From Pectinophora gossypiella (lineage: Eukaryota; Arthropoda; Insecta; Lepidoptera; Gelechiidae): DNA of 64,000 nucleotides. The notes under the pieces are model-generated. The model was not told where the DNA came from. It did not search any database and saw only the letters and a program-made list of their open reading frames with translations. This document shows, one piece after another, positions 10,001 through 19,379 of this stretch. The translations under genes and the position numbers were made by a program. The stretch's first letter is position 1; each line of letters opens with the position of its first letter. The DNA lies in assembly GCF_024362695.1 (NCBI RefSeq), contig NC_065425.1, forward strand, positions 6,081,001 to 6,145,000. The letters are read 5' to 3'.

Positions 10001-10885
10001 GATTTCGCCGGACCGTTTATGATAAAAAGCAGTTCTTTACGAAATGCTCGGTTATTAAAATGCTATCTATGTATTTTTGTTTGTCTGAGCACTAAGGCAG
10101 TGCATTTAGAGGTGGTCTCGGAGTTGTCGGTTGAGGCATTTGTTGCGGCTTTTACTCGGTTTACATCGCGGAGAGGAATACCGTCTTTGATGCGATCCGA
10201 TTGTGGAACAAACTACGTCGGGACAAATAAATATCTAAAAGATCTTTATGTTTATTTAAAGGGTCATCATGCGGATTTAGAACGTGAGTTAGTAAAAAGT
10301 AATATTACTTGGCTTTTTAACCCACCAAGTAGTCCAAATATGGGGGGACTATTTGAAGCGGCAGTTAAGTCTGCAAAGACTCACATGAATAGAGTTTTAG
10401 GTGAGAGACGGCTCACTTTTGAAGAGTTAACCACATTTTTTACCAAGGTGGAAGCGGTTTTGAATTCTCGCCCGCTTTGCCCTTTGAGTGCGGATCCTTC
10501 GGATTTGGAAGTATTAACACCCGGACATTTTATTATCGGTCAACCTCTGGTAGCATTGCCTGAACGTCCGTTCGAGGAAGTAAATATTTGTCGGTTGTCA
10601 CGGTTTCACCAAGTTCAAAAACTTACTCAGCATTTTTGGTCTAGGTGGCGTGATGAATACTTACATACGTTGCAACAACGTACTAAATGGACTTCGCATT
10701 CGGAAGCTCCTAAGGTCGGTGATTTAGTTTTGATTAAGGAGGACAACTATCCTCCTCTAAAGTGGAAACGCGCTCGTATTTTGCGTCTTTTACCTGGTTC
10801 GGATTCGGTTACGCGCGTAGCAGAAGTTAGGACAGGGAACGGAATTCTGCTTCGGCCCGTGTCGAAGCTTTGTAGGTTACCATAG
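7004..10885 (+). CDS. pol: Pol polyprotein: protease, RT, RNase H, integrase (BEL/Pao)
   Basis: The frame codes 1293 residues. An aspartic protease lies at the start, with the active-site region ALLDFGSQVS at residues 29-38; the usual D-S/T-G triad reads D-F-G. The reverse transcriptase includes YVDDL at residues 438-442. An RNase H-like part (HGFCDGSS, IPQLELSGA, WCDSTIVLAWL) follows. The integrase has an HHCC-type region (YHKTYCHVG ... CVQC), then the core D at about 1000 (GTDFAGPF), D at about 1067 (RSDCGTNY) and E at about 1118 (GLFEAAVK). The C-terminus (VGDLVLIKEDNYPPLKWKRA) is of the DUF5641 type. ATG 7004 is the first Met after the gag UAG, but the frame is open back to that stop, so Pol is probably made as a Gag-Pol fusion. 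It has no internal stop and is likely functional unless the protease change matters. Confidence 0.92.
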   Translation: MPTLQDNVILPTVIVNVLSGNGELVKARALLDFGSQVSVVRSDFVNSLGLKKHYSVTPLLGVGGTHASNSNYIVTINFRSERNNIFLSVNAVVLKTPTTYVASRLGISDNLRISDDGFGHLSKVDIIFGCDILGEIVEGNKVTLRPGGPYAIDTIFDFAIFGPLRGNYNNNNVVCRNRNIDVFSGVSLVDAVERFWKSEEPPRVKIRDPCDVDCERLFSGSVIRCSDGKYMVRLPLIPNHAELGDSAQVAIRRFMALERRMRVQPKFKKKYVQFIREYIHLKHMQLSEFDINSEQEHYFLAHHGVFKTSGDTDKIRVVFDGSVKTTTGVSLNDCLYSGERLQNDITKIILNFRLPRVVFTTDVKMMFRMTWIHPQDRRYQLILWRESPADPIQIFELTTNTYGLKSSPFVAIRCLHQLAADEQELFPRAAKLLINNSYVDDLNGGADTVEEAQEIRDELIQLMKTAGYELRKWSSNEPRLLADFPEDFCETPRCFEDKDTFGFIKVLGIQWNPSSDAFTYRVNNLPSEQSPVTRRSILSSLARLFDPLGWICPVVFRAKLLLQELLSDGAKSVEWDAPAPEHLVKKWNDLVSDLPNLQRISIPRCLKSANDVSYSLHGFCDGSSLGYAAAVYLRSENIHGEVSVRLVIAKSRVAPLKSKMTIPQLELSGAVLLVSLLHHVFSALSELSIEFSEVIGWCDSTIVLAWLKTPPHKLEVFQGNRVSQINNANLPIQWRHVSSGLNCADIGSRGASAAQLVEHPLWWGSEWLCQPRELWPSDKTEVPMDLPGLRAKHVTNIVVGNETLDLLFGRYSSFDKLVNVTAYVFRFIKNCRQRCRRNFGKNISVSERRSALNYLIRSVQDSDFNEHISALRLGKPIRDSLRKLNLFLDSDGVIRVGGRIRHSGLPYSARHPILLSSKHRFTLLLVEYYHKTYCHVGSNALSAILSRTYWILSVRRLTRTVTFRCVQCFKAKPRLDQPFMADLPPDRVRCSRAFEGVGTDFAGPFMIKSSSLRNARLLKCYLCIFVCLSTKAVHLEVVSELSVEAFVAAFTRFTSRRGIPSLMRSDCGTNYVGTNKYLKDLYVYLKGHHADLERELVKSNITWLFNPPSSPNMGGLFEAAVKSAKTHMNRVLGERRLTFEELTTFFTKVEAVLNSRPLCPLSADPSDLEVLTPGHFIIGQPLVALPERPFEEVNICRLSRFHQVQKLTQHFWSRWRDEYLHTLQQRTKWTSHSEAPKVGDLVLIKEDNYPPLKWKRARILRLLPGSDSVTRVAEVRTGNGILLRPVSKLCRLP

Positions 10886-10921
10886 GTTTGGTTGGTTGAT
10901 AACCAAGGCAGGCCTTGGTTC

Positions 10922-10935
10922 GGGGGGGAGGATTA
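10922..10935 (+). other. Polypurine tract
   Basis: GGGGGGGAGGATTA directly abuts the 3' LTR. It is the expected plus-strand priming site. Confidence 0.75.
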
Positions 10936-11367
10936 TGTGCACGCAAACTATACTCATGGCTGAAATTTGAATCTGCCGCCTCGACTTACGCGAGCCGCGG
11001 CATTCCACGCTATTGGTCGAAACCAATATGGCGTCACTCTGTTCGCGCCGACCACGGGGTTCACCACGGATAATTTGTTTGCTGTGAATTTATTGTGAAG
11101 AAACTGTTTAATCTATCGGAAATTGTGTTATTAATGTTGGACAATACCTAATTCAACTCAGCTGAGTGTTAAGTTGGTGAATACAACAAGGAACTGTCGG
11201 CGGTATAGGTATCTCGGTCCCGTGGTTTGGAGCCCGGCGCAGCAGCAGTCAGGTTGGTGGCCAATCTTATTTCATGCTGTGATTATGTATAGATTTGTGT
11301 TGCACTGACCACCTTACCAGCCATGGATTTAGTCTCTAGCTCTGGTTATCGAAGGAATTAACGAACA
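10936..11367 (+). repeat. 3' LTR of the BEL/Pao element
   Basis: The 432 bp match the 5' LTR on reading and are followed by the second GACGG of the target duplication at 11368-11372. Confidence 0.93.
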
Positions 11368-11465
11368 GACGGGTTTTCCCTTCGGGTTGAAAGGTCAGTC
11401 AGACAAACAGTCGCTTCTGTTAAAAACTGGACCTGTCAAATCTTCAGATTACATAACATAAGATC
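11368..11465 (+). mobile_element. SINE-D fragment, right part, after the BEL insertion
   Basis: The sequence continues the SINE-D body interrupted at 4594: 'gggttttcccttcgggttga', then cagtcgcttctgt and acctgtcaaatcttcag. The two pieces rejoin across GACGG. Confidence 0.72.
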
Positions 11466-11594
11466 ACGGTTATATCCCAATTGGGGTAGTCAGGTAGATG
11501 AATTAAGTACTCACACTTCACCGAGCTTTCTGTTTGACCAACGTGATATATGTATGATGCCATCTATAATAGTCGAGCCAACTGAGTTAGTGAA

Positions 11595-11680
11595 AACTGC
11601 ACTTGAGGTGCAAGTCCGTTACCGGGATTCGAACCGGTGTTCCCTATTAGAGAAGCAAGCCGATGGACCACAGGACCACA
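11595..11680 (-). repeat. tRNA-like SINE head, degraded
   Basis: On the minus strand a B-box-like 'ccggttcgaatcccgg' and an A-box-like 'gtggtcctgtggtccatcgg' stand at tRNA-like spacing. There is no complete cloverleaf, so this is a SINE remnant rather than a tRNA gene. Confidence 0.4.
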
Positions 11681-11886
11681 TAAACTATTAATGGCTATTA
11701 ATTTATGCAAATTCACCTATAAAATCTATTTAACAAACCAGTTTTCTTATCGCGTCATACTTGACACGTACGTCTTTAGATAATTACGTGTAGATATGTC
11801 TTAGTCCTATTCTTAGACATATTTATCTAAGTTATCTCACTATTATTATTGCGTATGGCAGACAAAAATAAAATATCCTGCATGGA

Positions 11887-12066
11887 TCATATATCCAGCT
11901 TAAGATCCCCTAGCCAAGTCGCTGCCGCATCCGTCACACAATGCAGCTCGACTATGCCTCCTGGGAACCGGTGCAGAGGGCACTCGTTCACTATGTGAGA
12001 TAGGGTTTGATCCGAGTGACCACATTCACTGTATGGTGACTCCTTTAAGCCACATTTACTTGATGG
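11887..12066 (-). pseudogene. C-terminal fragment of a non-LTR retrotransposon ORF
   Basis: Read on the minus strand, the end of an open frame gives ESPYSECGHSDQTLSHIVNE, then CPLHRFPGGIVELH and a C-terminal AAATWLGDLKLDI before a stop at 11887-11889. A Cys/His-rich C-terminus of this kind (C-x-C ... H-x4-C) is known from insect LINE ORF2 proteins. A related fragment lies at 23641-23720 (minus). Only the last ~60 codons remain. Confidence 0.65.
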
Positions 12067-12129
12067 TTCGACTTTCCATGGTTGGTCCAGATTTATTGTC
12101 GGATCGGGTCGAGTTAGTCGGGTTAGAGT

Positions 12130-12420
12130 TATTTTACTAAGAAAAAAAGACTATTTACCCACCAAAATTGTATAAAAAGTGTGGGTTGTAATGTATTGTA
12201 AGGTCTATGATCATCCTCAAACATTTTTCGAAATTTGAATTCGTATAGTTAAAGCATGTACTTATTGTTCTCCATGATTGTACGGTCATTTTGCTCGGTT
12301 CCAAATTATGATCCCATACTAACTACTGTTAAAAACATTGTAATTTTTAGTAATATAAAAATAATGAACTTGGCGCTAAGTGGCTATTATTAATATAGTA
12401 ATGTTTCATTACTGAAGAAT
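12130..12420. repeat. Dispersed repeat, possible TIR element
   Basis: Part of this block (catgtacttattgttctcca, then tgattgta-ggtcattt, then ggcgctaag) recurs inverted at about 2795-2880. No coding capacity was seen. Confidence 0.35.
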
Positions 12421-12621
12421 GAAAGATTCGTGAGACGTGTGTATATTTTTTCATTGTGTCAAGATGATTTCGCGCCTGTCTGTCGTCTCCGAGTTTAAGT
12501 TTATCTCTCTTTCGGTTTTCTGGAAGAAAAATCCCATAGAAATAACCGGAACCCGACTGTCTTGTGTTAGTCTAATTTGTCTATGTATTCTGTTTTGTGT
12601 AATGTTAAATAAATAAATAAA

Positions 12622-12945
12622 CGGCCTCAGTGGTCCAGTGGTTGAGCGTTGGGCTCACGATCCGGAGGTCCCGGGTTCGAATCTCGGCGGGGACATATCA
12701 CAAAAATCACTTTGTGATTCCTAGTTTGGTTAGGAAGTTACAGGCTGATTACCTGATTGTCCAAAAAGTAAGATGATCCGTGCTTCGGAAGGCACGTTAA
12801 GCCGTTGGTCCCGGTTACTACTTACTGATGTAAACTAAGTAAGTAGTCGTTACATGAGCCACGTCAGGGGCCTTTGGCGGCTCAATGATAACCCTGGGTT
12901 GATGAGGTTGGTAATTCACCTCACAACTCATACGATAGAAGAAGA
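12622..12945 (+). mobile_element. tRNA-derived SINE-A, near full length
   Basis: The head has an A box in 'gtggtccagtggttgagcgt' and a B box in 'gggttcgaatctc', so internal pol III promotion is expected. The body runs 'cactttgtgattcctagttt', 'atgatccgtgcttcggaagg', 'cctttggcggctcaat' and ends 'tacgatagaagaag'. At least nine other copies or fragments lie in this window. Confidence 0.85.
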
Positions 12946-14436
12946 ATGAATAAACAGTGTAATAATGCTTAAATTATCTAACCCTTCACAAACTTTTATA
13001 AAAAGATGCTCCACATAAATTTTGCATAAGAATAATCATCAATGGTTTTTATTTCCAAACTCATACATAATTCCCTAGTTATTTTGCTACCATTTAGCCA
13101 AGCCGTTACATTTCACTTTCGACTTTCTAACACTTCGCTAAGTGTAGGGCAGAATTTATAATGCGATAAATGACCCAGAATCTTGCGTTTTGTATGCGGA
13201 AGTGTAAAATAAATGTTTGTTATGAACTCCTGAGTGCCTGTGTAAGTGATCGAAAGTGACTACGAGAAATACTTGCCAAAAATTACGTTGCATATTCCCG
13301 AAGCAAAAACAATTAAACAGTAATATTAAGTATAATTTTGCGTCAATCGTCAATAGTTTGGGAACCTCTATTCATTTTTTAAAACTTATAAAGCTTATAC
13401 CTATTGTACCCTACCTCGAACATATGCGTTCTTTCTTTTTTTATATTATTTTTGATAATAAAAACATTTTCGATGTTGTTTTTTTCTTTTTTGTGTTAGG
13501 TAATACATACGCAGTACCTATAGGTTCATGAGATGGATGTGGGATATAGATTTGAAAGCGATATTTTATCTTCACTCCATTTATTTTCTCTTGTTTTGCA
13601 AAAAAAACATATGCACCTTTACACTCCGACTCCAATAATAATAGACCACCATTTTTATTTTTAAAACAAAAAACTTCCTTCCGTCCCATTCTTAACCATT
13701 CTAAATTAATACCATAAACAATCTCTTGCTTTCTTATAAATCTTACGTTCCGTTATACTCACTTTCCTACATGGATGTACCTCTGATTAGCGCATATCGT
13801 CGCTTTATATTGAAAACGTTACAAGCGCCTTTTGAAAAATAAAATTTCAATAAAACCATCGCATGGTTGTTAAAACATTTCGCAATAGACACGCTAGTTT
13901 TAATCCAGGAAAAAAAATTGGTTTCAATTTTTATCCGGATTGAAATTAATCGAAAGAAATTAGGGTTTTATTTGAAGAAAATTATCGACATTAGCTCGAT
14001 CGATTCTTTTCTATCTAACAGTAGGTTAAACTCTTTGCTAATTCAAGTCACAGCACTGGCTTCTTTCTGCAGCTTTGTCAAAGCTAACTCGTCGAAATAT
14101 AATCACTAATTGTCCTGAAGTGGACGTTCTGTTTACCTAATAGTAGTATACAGATATTTTTTGCACATAAAATCCTTGAAATAACTTGTTGCACAACAAT
14201 GTGATGTAACGCCAACCGACATTAACGGTTTTAAACCATTTTTGGGTTGTCATTTTTTACACAATCATTCCGGCTATTCTACTCATTTCCAGGTCTTAAG
14301 GTCGTGGACGGTGTCAAGAGTTCAGTTATTGTAGCATTCGTTACTGATCTTACAGCATTCTTAGATAATGGTGGTGTAATACCTATTTCCTTCTCTGTGC
14401 GATTTTATGACCTGTGGTCTGTATCGATCGGTGAAG
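12946..14436. other. AT-rich intergenic DNA, nothing recognised
   Basis: Several short open frames exist on both strands, but codon content is AT-driven and no domain, splice structure or repeat family was recognised. Confidence 0.45.
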
Positions 14437-14636
14437 GAAAACATCGTGAGGAAATCCACATTCCTGAGAAATGCATTTTCGGAGGTATGTGACCTAACCT
14501 GTATTGGGCTGGTTTTTCCTTCGCGGCTTGGAAGGTCAGACTCAAACAGGCAGTCGCTTCTGTAAAAAACCGGACCTGTCAAAACTGCAGGTTAGGTAAG
14601 CGGACCCTGTGAAAAAGGGGTAATGCTATGGAGATG
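14437..14636 (+). mobile_element. SINE-D, 5'-truncated
   Basis: The body and tail match SINE-D: 'acatcgtgaggaaatccaca', 'acctaacctgtattgggct', 'gtaagcggaccctgtgaaaa', then 'ggtaatgctatggagatgatg'. The tRNA-like head is absent. Confidence 0.75.
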
Positions 14637-15409
14637 ATGGTCTGTGTCGATCGATCGATCTTTGTTCTAACAATTTATATTTTAATGAAGCGAAGAGTGG
14701 GTATATATTCTAAACACCTATGCCCACCGTTTCGGAGATACATACGTGATGCTTTGTTAAATATTTTTAACTTAAGAGCCATGCTCTAGCCCTTTTAGCA
14801 TTTTCTGTTTATCTCTATCCAAACCTAATTCTTTATCTTCTTCTAAACCTCTCTCTCTAAGACACAAAGTAAAGTCAAATTCTTTTTAAGTATATAAGAC
14901 ACATAGTTCTGATTCTCTTCAATTTGTTGCAAAGCCACAATGTAGATTTAATTCAGCCAGTTCCGATACTTAGTCCTAAAGAATAATGAGCAGAGAGTGA
15001 ATCAGCTCACCCCCTTCTTTATGGGCTTTATGATATGACAGTTAAAGAACATAATAATAATAGGTACGATGAAATATTAAATACGCCAAACAAGGTAGTG
15101 TCAAGGATAGTTGGTTCGATCGACTTGTCCCGCTTAATGGCCTATTGTAAGGTCCGATAAAGGACCAACAACAATGTAGCCTCATGTTCCTTATGGTTAT
15201 AGTTCTTAGAGGAATGTGCTTTCTGTGACTTATTAGACCGCAGCCTGTTTAGTGCAAATCTGGAACATGATTGATGATTATTAGATAATATTATGTCGCG
15301 ATTGCTATTAGGTAATATCATTAATATATCAATAAAAAAAAATGTGTCTCTGATTTTAACACTGGAGTAGGGGGTACGGGTATAGTACCCCTTACAGTTG
15401 ATTGAAGGG
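14637..15409. other. Intergenic DNA, nothing firm
   Basis: A short family-X fragment ('taagagccatgctct') lies near 14772. A small inverted repeat, ggggtac...gtacccc, lies at about 15371-15391. No gene was recognised. Confidence 0.4.
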
Positions 15410-15418
15410 AGTACAGTC

Positions 15419-16242
15419 GTGTGCGTTACCCCAACAAGAAAGTATCTCCTAGAGTTATATGAGTAGAACGTATAGTTGGTGCCTAATCTGCTGTAAATGT
15501 GCCCCCACATAAAAAATGTGTGCCCCCTGTCGTTTCGAAAAAAAATCGAAAAAACGATTCTTGCTGGGGTAACGTTTTTCTAGCAGGAAAATTCTAAACG
15601 AATGATCGGAGAGAGAAAAACTGTGCATGGCCAGATAGCTTATATGTGTGCCAAAATGTGCCCCCAAAAATAAAATCTGTGCCCCTTCAGATTTTCGAGA
15701 TATTGCATTTCCTGCTGGAGTAACGTTTTGATGAATAGTATATCTCTAAAACCATTGCATGTGCCCCTGTAGAATAAACATACGCGAGTAGCTCTTAATG
15801 TGTGCCCCTTTGTGCCCCAATTAGATTTTAGAAAATATTTATAGTTTTCAAGTTATCGCGGTTTTATGAAAACCCGAAAAAACATCGCAGCGCCTAAATG
15901 AGACAAGGCATAACTTCGCTGAAAACTGTATTCGGTCTTTCTTGACGCTAATAATAACCATACAAAGTTTCAAAAATGTTCATGCATGCGTTTTTGAATA
16001 ATCTTGCTAAAAGTAAAAACGATGGTGTCATAACTTTGACGGCAAAATACAAGGAACTGGCACAATCCCAGATGTGTAGGTGTAAACCAAAATCTTGTGC
16101 CTTTAGTCAAAAATATATGGTGAAAATATTGAGCTTCAAATGTTACGCATTAAGTAAATATAAACAAAAAACCAAAATATGTAAACAACGGCTGGTTATC
16201 CGACCAAATCTGAATGACTACTAAAAAGCGACGGATTCATAC
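15419..16242 (+). repeat. Left inverted arm of the foldback element
   Basis: 824 bp, reverse-complementary to 16646-17469. The inner boundary is where pairing stops after 'gcgacggattcatac'. Confidence 0.88.
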
Positions 16243-16645
16243 TTAACGAGGACCTTCTTTATTGGACGTATTATACCTAAGCTGTTGTCCTTACAGTCGC
16301 GTTCAAAAGTTTTGAGGGCTAATTAAAAAATATATTAAATGCACCTTGTGACTATATAAATGAAACAGCTTGTTGATGTGGAAATTATTATTTACATTAG
16401 TATAAAAATACAGGTATGTCACAAAACAGTTTGGTCACGATTTTGAGCATGTTAGTCACATGTACATTTTATTTGAAAATGGCTCTTATAAATGTACTTA
16501 ATCATGTGTAAGGTCATAGAAACAGCTATTAAAATATAATCCAATAACAACTTTATTTTATTAGTTATTACTTTTCTACTTCAGTGTACTCAGGCACAAC
16601 ACGTGTGAACCGGTTAGTGAGTAAAGTAAAGAAGGTCATCGATAT
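16243..16645. other. Central spacer of the foldback element
   Basis: 403 bp of AT-rich unique sequence between the arms. No coding potential was recognised. The phrase 'gaccttcttta' occurs in inverted form just inside both arms, suggesting that the arms once ran slightly further in. Confidence 0.6.
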
Positions 16646-17469
16646 GTATGAATCCGTCGCTTTTTAGTAGTCATTCAGATTTGGTCGGATAACCAGCCGT
16701 TGTTTACATATTTTGGTTTTTTGTTTATATTTACTTAATGCGTAACATTTGAAGCTCAATATTTTCACCATATATTTTTGACTAAAGGCACAAGATTTTG
16801 GTTTACACCTACACATCTGGGATTGTGCCAGTTCCTTGTATTTTGCCGTCAAAGTTATGACACCATCGTTTTTACTTTTAGCAAGATTATTCAAAAACGC
16901 ATGCATGAACATTTTTGAAACTTTGTATGGTTATTATTAGCGTCAAGAAAGACCGAATACAGTTTTCAGCGAAGTTATGCCTTGTCTCATTTAGGCGCTG
17001 CGATGTTTTTTCGGGTTTTCATAAAACCGCGATAACTTGAAAACTATAAATATTTTCTAAAATCTAATTGGGGCACAAAGGGGCACACATTAAGAGCTAC
17101 TCGCGTATGTTTATTCTACAGGGGCACATGCAATGGTTTTAGAGATATACTATTCATCAAAACGTTACTCCAGCAGGAAATGCAATATCTCGAAAATCTG
17201 AAGGGGCACAGATTTTATTTTTGGGGGCACATTTTGGCACACATATAAGCTATCTGGCCATGCACAGTTTTTCTCTCTCCGATCATTCGTTTAGAATTTT
17301 CCTGCTAGAAAAACGTTACCCCAGCAAGAATCGTTTTTTCGATTTTTTTTCGAAACGACAGGGGGCACACATTTTTTATGTGGGGGCACATTTACAGCAG
17401 ATAAGGCACCAACTATACGTTCTACTCATATAACTCTAGGAGATACTTTCTTGTTGGGGTAACGCACAC
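16646..17469 (-). repeat. Right inverted arm of the foldback element
   Basis: 824 bp, the mirror copy of 15419-16242. The noticed difference is one base near 17402 (cagataaggc against the complement of gcctaatctg). Confidence 0.88.
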
Positions 17470-17470
17470 A

Positions 17471-17618
17471 GTACAGTCATGAGCAATATAATGTACTCAC
17501 TTTAGGACTCTGTTGCACTAACATATTTGACATTTAGTGAGACTTACAGTTCAATTTGTCAAAAAAGTTAATGTGACGTGGTACCAAAGTGTATACATAT
17601 TAATGCTCGTGACCGTAC
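17471..17618 (+). mobile_element. TIR element G, about 150 bp (copy 1)
   Basis: It starts GTACAGTCATGAGCAATATA and ends ATTAATGCTCGTGACCGTAC, imperfect inverted ends. Related copies are at 40149-40294, 42866-43015, 47915-48036 and 48036-48182. Its first bases are part of the foldback target duplication. Confidence 0.75.
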
Positions 17619-18262
17619 TTAGGGGGTGCCTTAAAATATAATCTGTTGGCAAACCTAATAAATAAATTTAAAAAAAAATGCTTGTTTGCTGTATGTTTTG
17701 TTAAGTATATCAGAGTATGCAATTAAGAGGACAGCTTTTCTCAAGAGTAGAAGAATGCTCAGAAGGTACAACCTAGTTAAAACTTAAAAAAAAAAACCTA
17801 TTTTCCTCTAGCAACTTTCCGCGCATTATAGCCAATCAGTTACACTTGCCACTTGCTAGTGTCAATAACACAAGTTCCGGATTATCGTAACGATTTGCAA
17901 CACTGAAATGTCCCATTGGATTACGTATACTGATCTTTGGTTTACTCGATGCAATTAAGTCTTTAGTCACGGAGAGGCAATGGATGTTAAAGTCTTGAGT
18001 CTTAACGATTCTAAGGTAGTGGTCACAGTGGTAATGTTCTATAGTTATTCCTTTTGTATGGAAATGTAAGTACTGAGTCGTGTCGGATTTGAATGATATT
18101 TGAACAGTTTGTTTGTTCGAATACGTCGACGTTACTTGTTATGAACTTTTTTTTATAGATTTTTTCGCTTTGAGAGTTAGTTGTTTACGATATACTTATT
18201 GATATTTAATATACTCATACTGTACCTAAGCACTGCCTTTTTATAGAAGTTATATCTTGTTT
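17619..18262. other. AT-rich intergenic DNA, nothing recognised
   Basis: No gene, RNA or repeat family could be identified. Confidence 0.4.
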
Positions 18263-18583
18263 TTTTTTGACGTGACTTATTGTAGATTTGCCGCAGATGG
18301 CATTAACTACTTGGCCGGACAAATGGGGAGCGCTGAAGGCTCTCACCCGATACAACGTTTAAGACAACAGGCCTGAGGGTGCCCAGTTGGGCGCGAACCT
18401 CGGCTCAGGGCGTTGTCTGAGAGGAAAAATATTTGAAAGAATTAATCGACCCTAGAGGCGATAAGCGCTGAATGAGGGAAATCGTCGACCACGCCGGCGG
18501 GGTCGGTATCGGGGTCCTGAAGTGTTTGGTGTCGCGAGCTGATTGGCTGCCTCTATGGCTAGAGTAATATGGTCGTCGGGATC
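18263..18583 (+). repeat. Dispersed repeat R, long copy
   Basis: It runs from 'gacgtgacttattgtagatt' through 'gaaggctctcacccg', 'cccagttgggcgcgaacctc' and 'gccggcggggtcggtatcgg' to 'ctatggctagagtaatatgg'. The inverted copy at 44895-45185 has the same extent, and 2173-2390 is a truncated one. A related start occurs twice near 57735-57960. Its class is unresolved. Confidence 0.65.
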
Positions 18584-18754
18584 GTTATTTCTTGTTGCAG
18601 TTGTTATTTTATTTAATAGTAATATAGCTACATGATACATATTTTTTCAATCAATAATTCGTTATTCCACACCGACAGTTACAACCGGATAAAGAAGCAT
18701 TACAAGCGATCTTATTGCCAAGCAGCAATCAAACACACACACATACATACATAC

Positions 18755-19076
18755 ATAAACAGCCTATATACGTCCCACTGCTGAGCACAGGCCTCCCCTC
18801 AATCAACCGGAGGGGGTATGGAACATACTCCACCACGCTGCTCCAATGCGGATTGATGGAGGTGTTTTTACGGCTAATAGCCGGGACCAACGGCTTAAAG
18901 TGCCCTCCGAAGCACGGAATCATCTTACTTTTTCGGAAAATCAGGTGATTCAAGCCTGAAAAGTCCTTACGAAACAAAGGACAGTCTCACAAAGTGATTT
19001 CGACAATATCCCCATCGGGAATCGAACCCGGACCTCCGGATCGTGAGCCTAACACTAACCACTAGGCCACGGAGGC
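18755..19076 (-). mobile_element. tRNA-derived SINE-B, full length
   Basis: On the minus strand the head reads 'gcctccgtggcctagtggtt' with a B box 'gggttcgattcccgatgggg'. The tail reads 'cccctccggttgattgaggg', then cctgtgctcagcagtgggacg and 'tatataggctgtttatgt', ending in an ATGT-rich run. The tail module is shared with truncated copies across the window. Confidence 0.85.
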
Positions 19077-19379
19077 AAACACACACATTTTGTATTATTT
19101 ATTTATTTAAGGATTTTATACTTCTAGGCGATATGTATTACCAACATAGTAAATTTTATAGCAGATACTTTAAACAGTATTAGGTTATAAGATCAGAAAG
19201 ACAGGTGTAAATGCTCAATATATACAATACCGTCTAACTTACTTAATAATGCTTAAAAAAACCTTTTTCGCGCTTATCACCGTAACCACAACCTAATCTC
19301 GTCGCAAAATGGTGAGTGAGCGAGTGAAAACTTAATTTGCCCGTGATCTAGACATTTCTGATTTTAATGGTGTTTGTAC
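19077..19379. other. AT-rich intergenic DNA, nothing recognised
   Basis: No supported feature. Confidence 0.4.

Larger units (their letters stand above)
4595..11367 (+). mobile_element. Complete BEL/Pao LTR retrotransposon
   Basis: This is a full-length autonomous-type element. The 432-bp LTRs (4595-5026 and 10936-11367) begin TGT, end ACA and read as identical. The target GACGG is duplicated at 4590-4594 and 11368-11372; 5 bp is usual for BEL/Pao. Between the LTRs lie a candidate primer-binding site, a repeated leader, gag, pol in the order protease, reverse transcriptase, RNase H, integrase, and a polypurine tract. The integrase-last order and Pao-type RT/protease place it in BEL/Pao. Only 50 bp separate pol from the 3' LTR, so there is no env. 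Identical LTRs mean a recent insertion. The host sequence it hit is a SINE-D copy. Confidence 0.93.
15419..17469. mobile_element. Foldback transposon with 824-bp inverted arms
   Basis: The left arm 15419-16242 and right arm 16646-17469 are each 824 bp and are near-perfect reverse complements; one mismatch was noticed on reading. They enclose a 403-bp centre. Immediately outside, AGTACAGTC occurs at 15410-15418 and 17470-17478 in the same orientation, a 9-bp target duplication. Long inverted arms plus 9-bp duplications are the hallmarks of Drosophila Foldback and other Mutator-like elements. The tip reads GTGTGCGTTACCCC. Each arm holds about seven TGTGCCCC words and inverted copies of the tip's CGTTACCCC, possible transposase-binding repeats. 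No transposase is encoded, so the copy is non-autonomous. An 82-codon open frame occurs in each arm simply because the arms are copies. Confidence 0.9.

Noticed and set aside
10886..10935. An env gene for the LTR element, which would make it retrovirus-like
   Set aside because: Only 50 bp lie between pol and the 3' LTR.
12622..12720. tRNA gene at this and about ten similar places
   Set aside because: A and B boxes are present but no complete acceptor stem or cloverleaf, and each continues into a SINE body.
13256..14109. Several 80-90 codon open frames on both strands
   Set aside because: AT-rich and low-complexity, with no splice partners or domains.
15976..16912. An 82-codon open frame present twice in opposite orientation, as a possible duplicated small gene
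   Set aside because: Both lie in the foldback arms and are copies through arm identity. Composition and lack of any domain argue against a protein.
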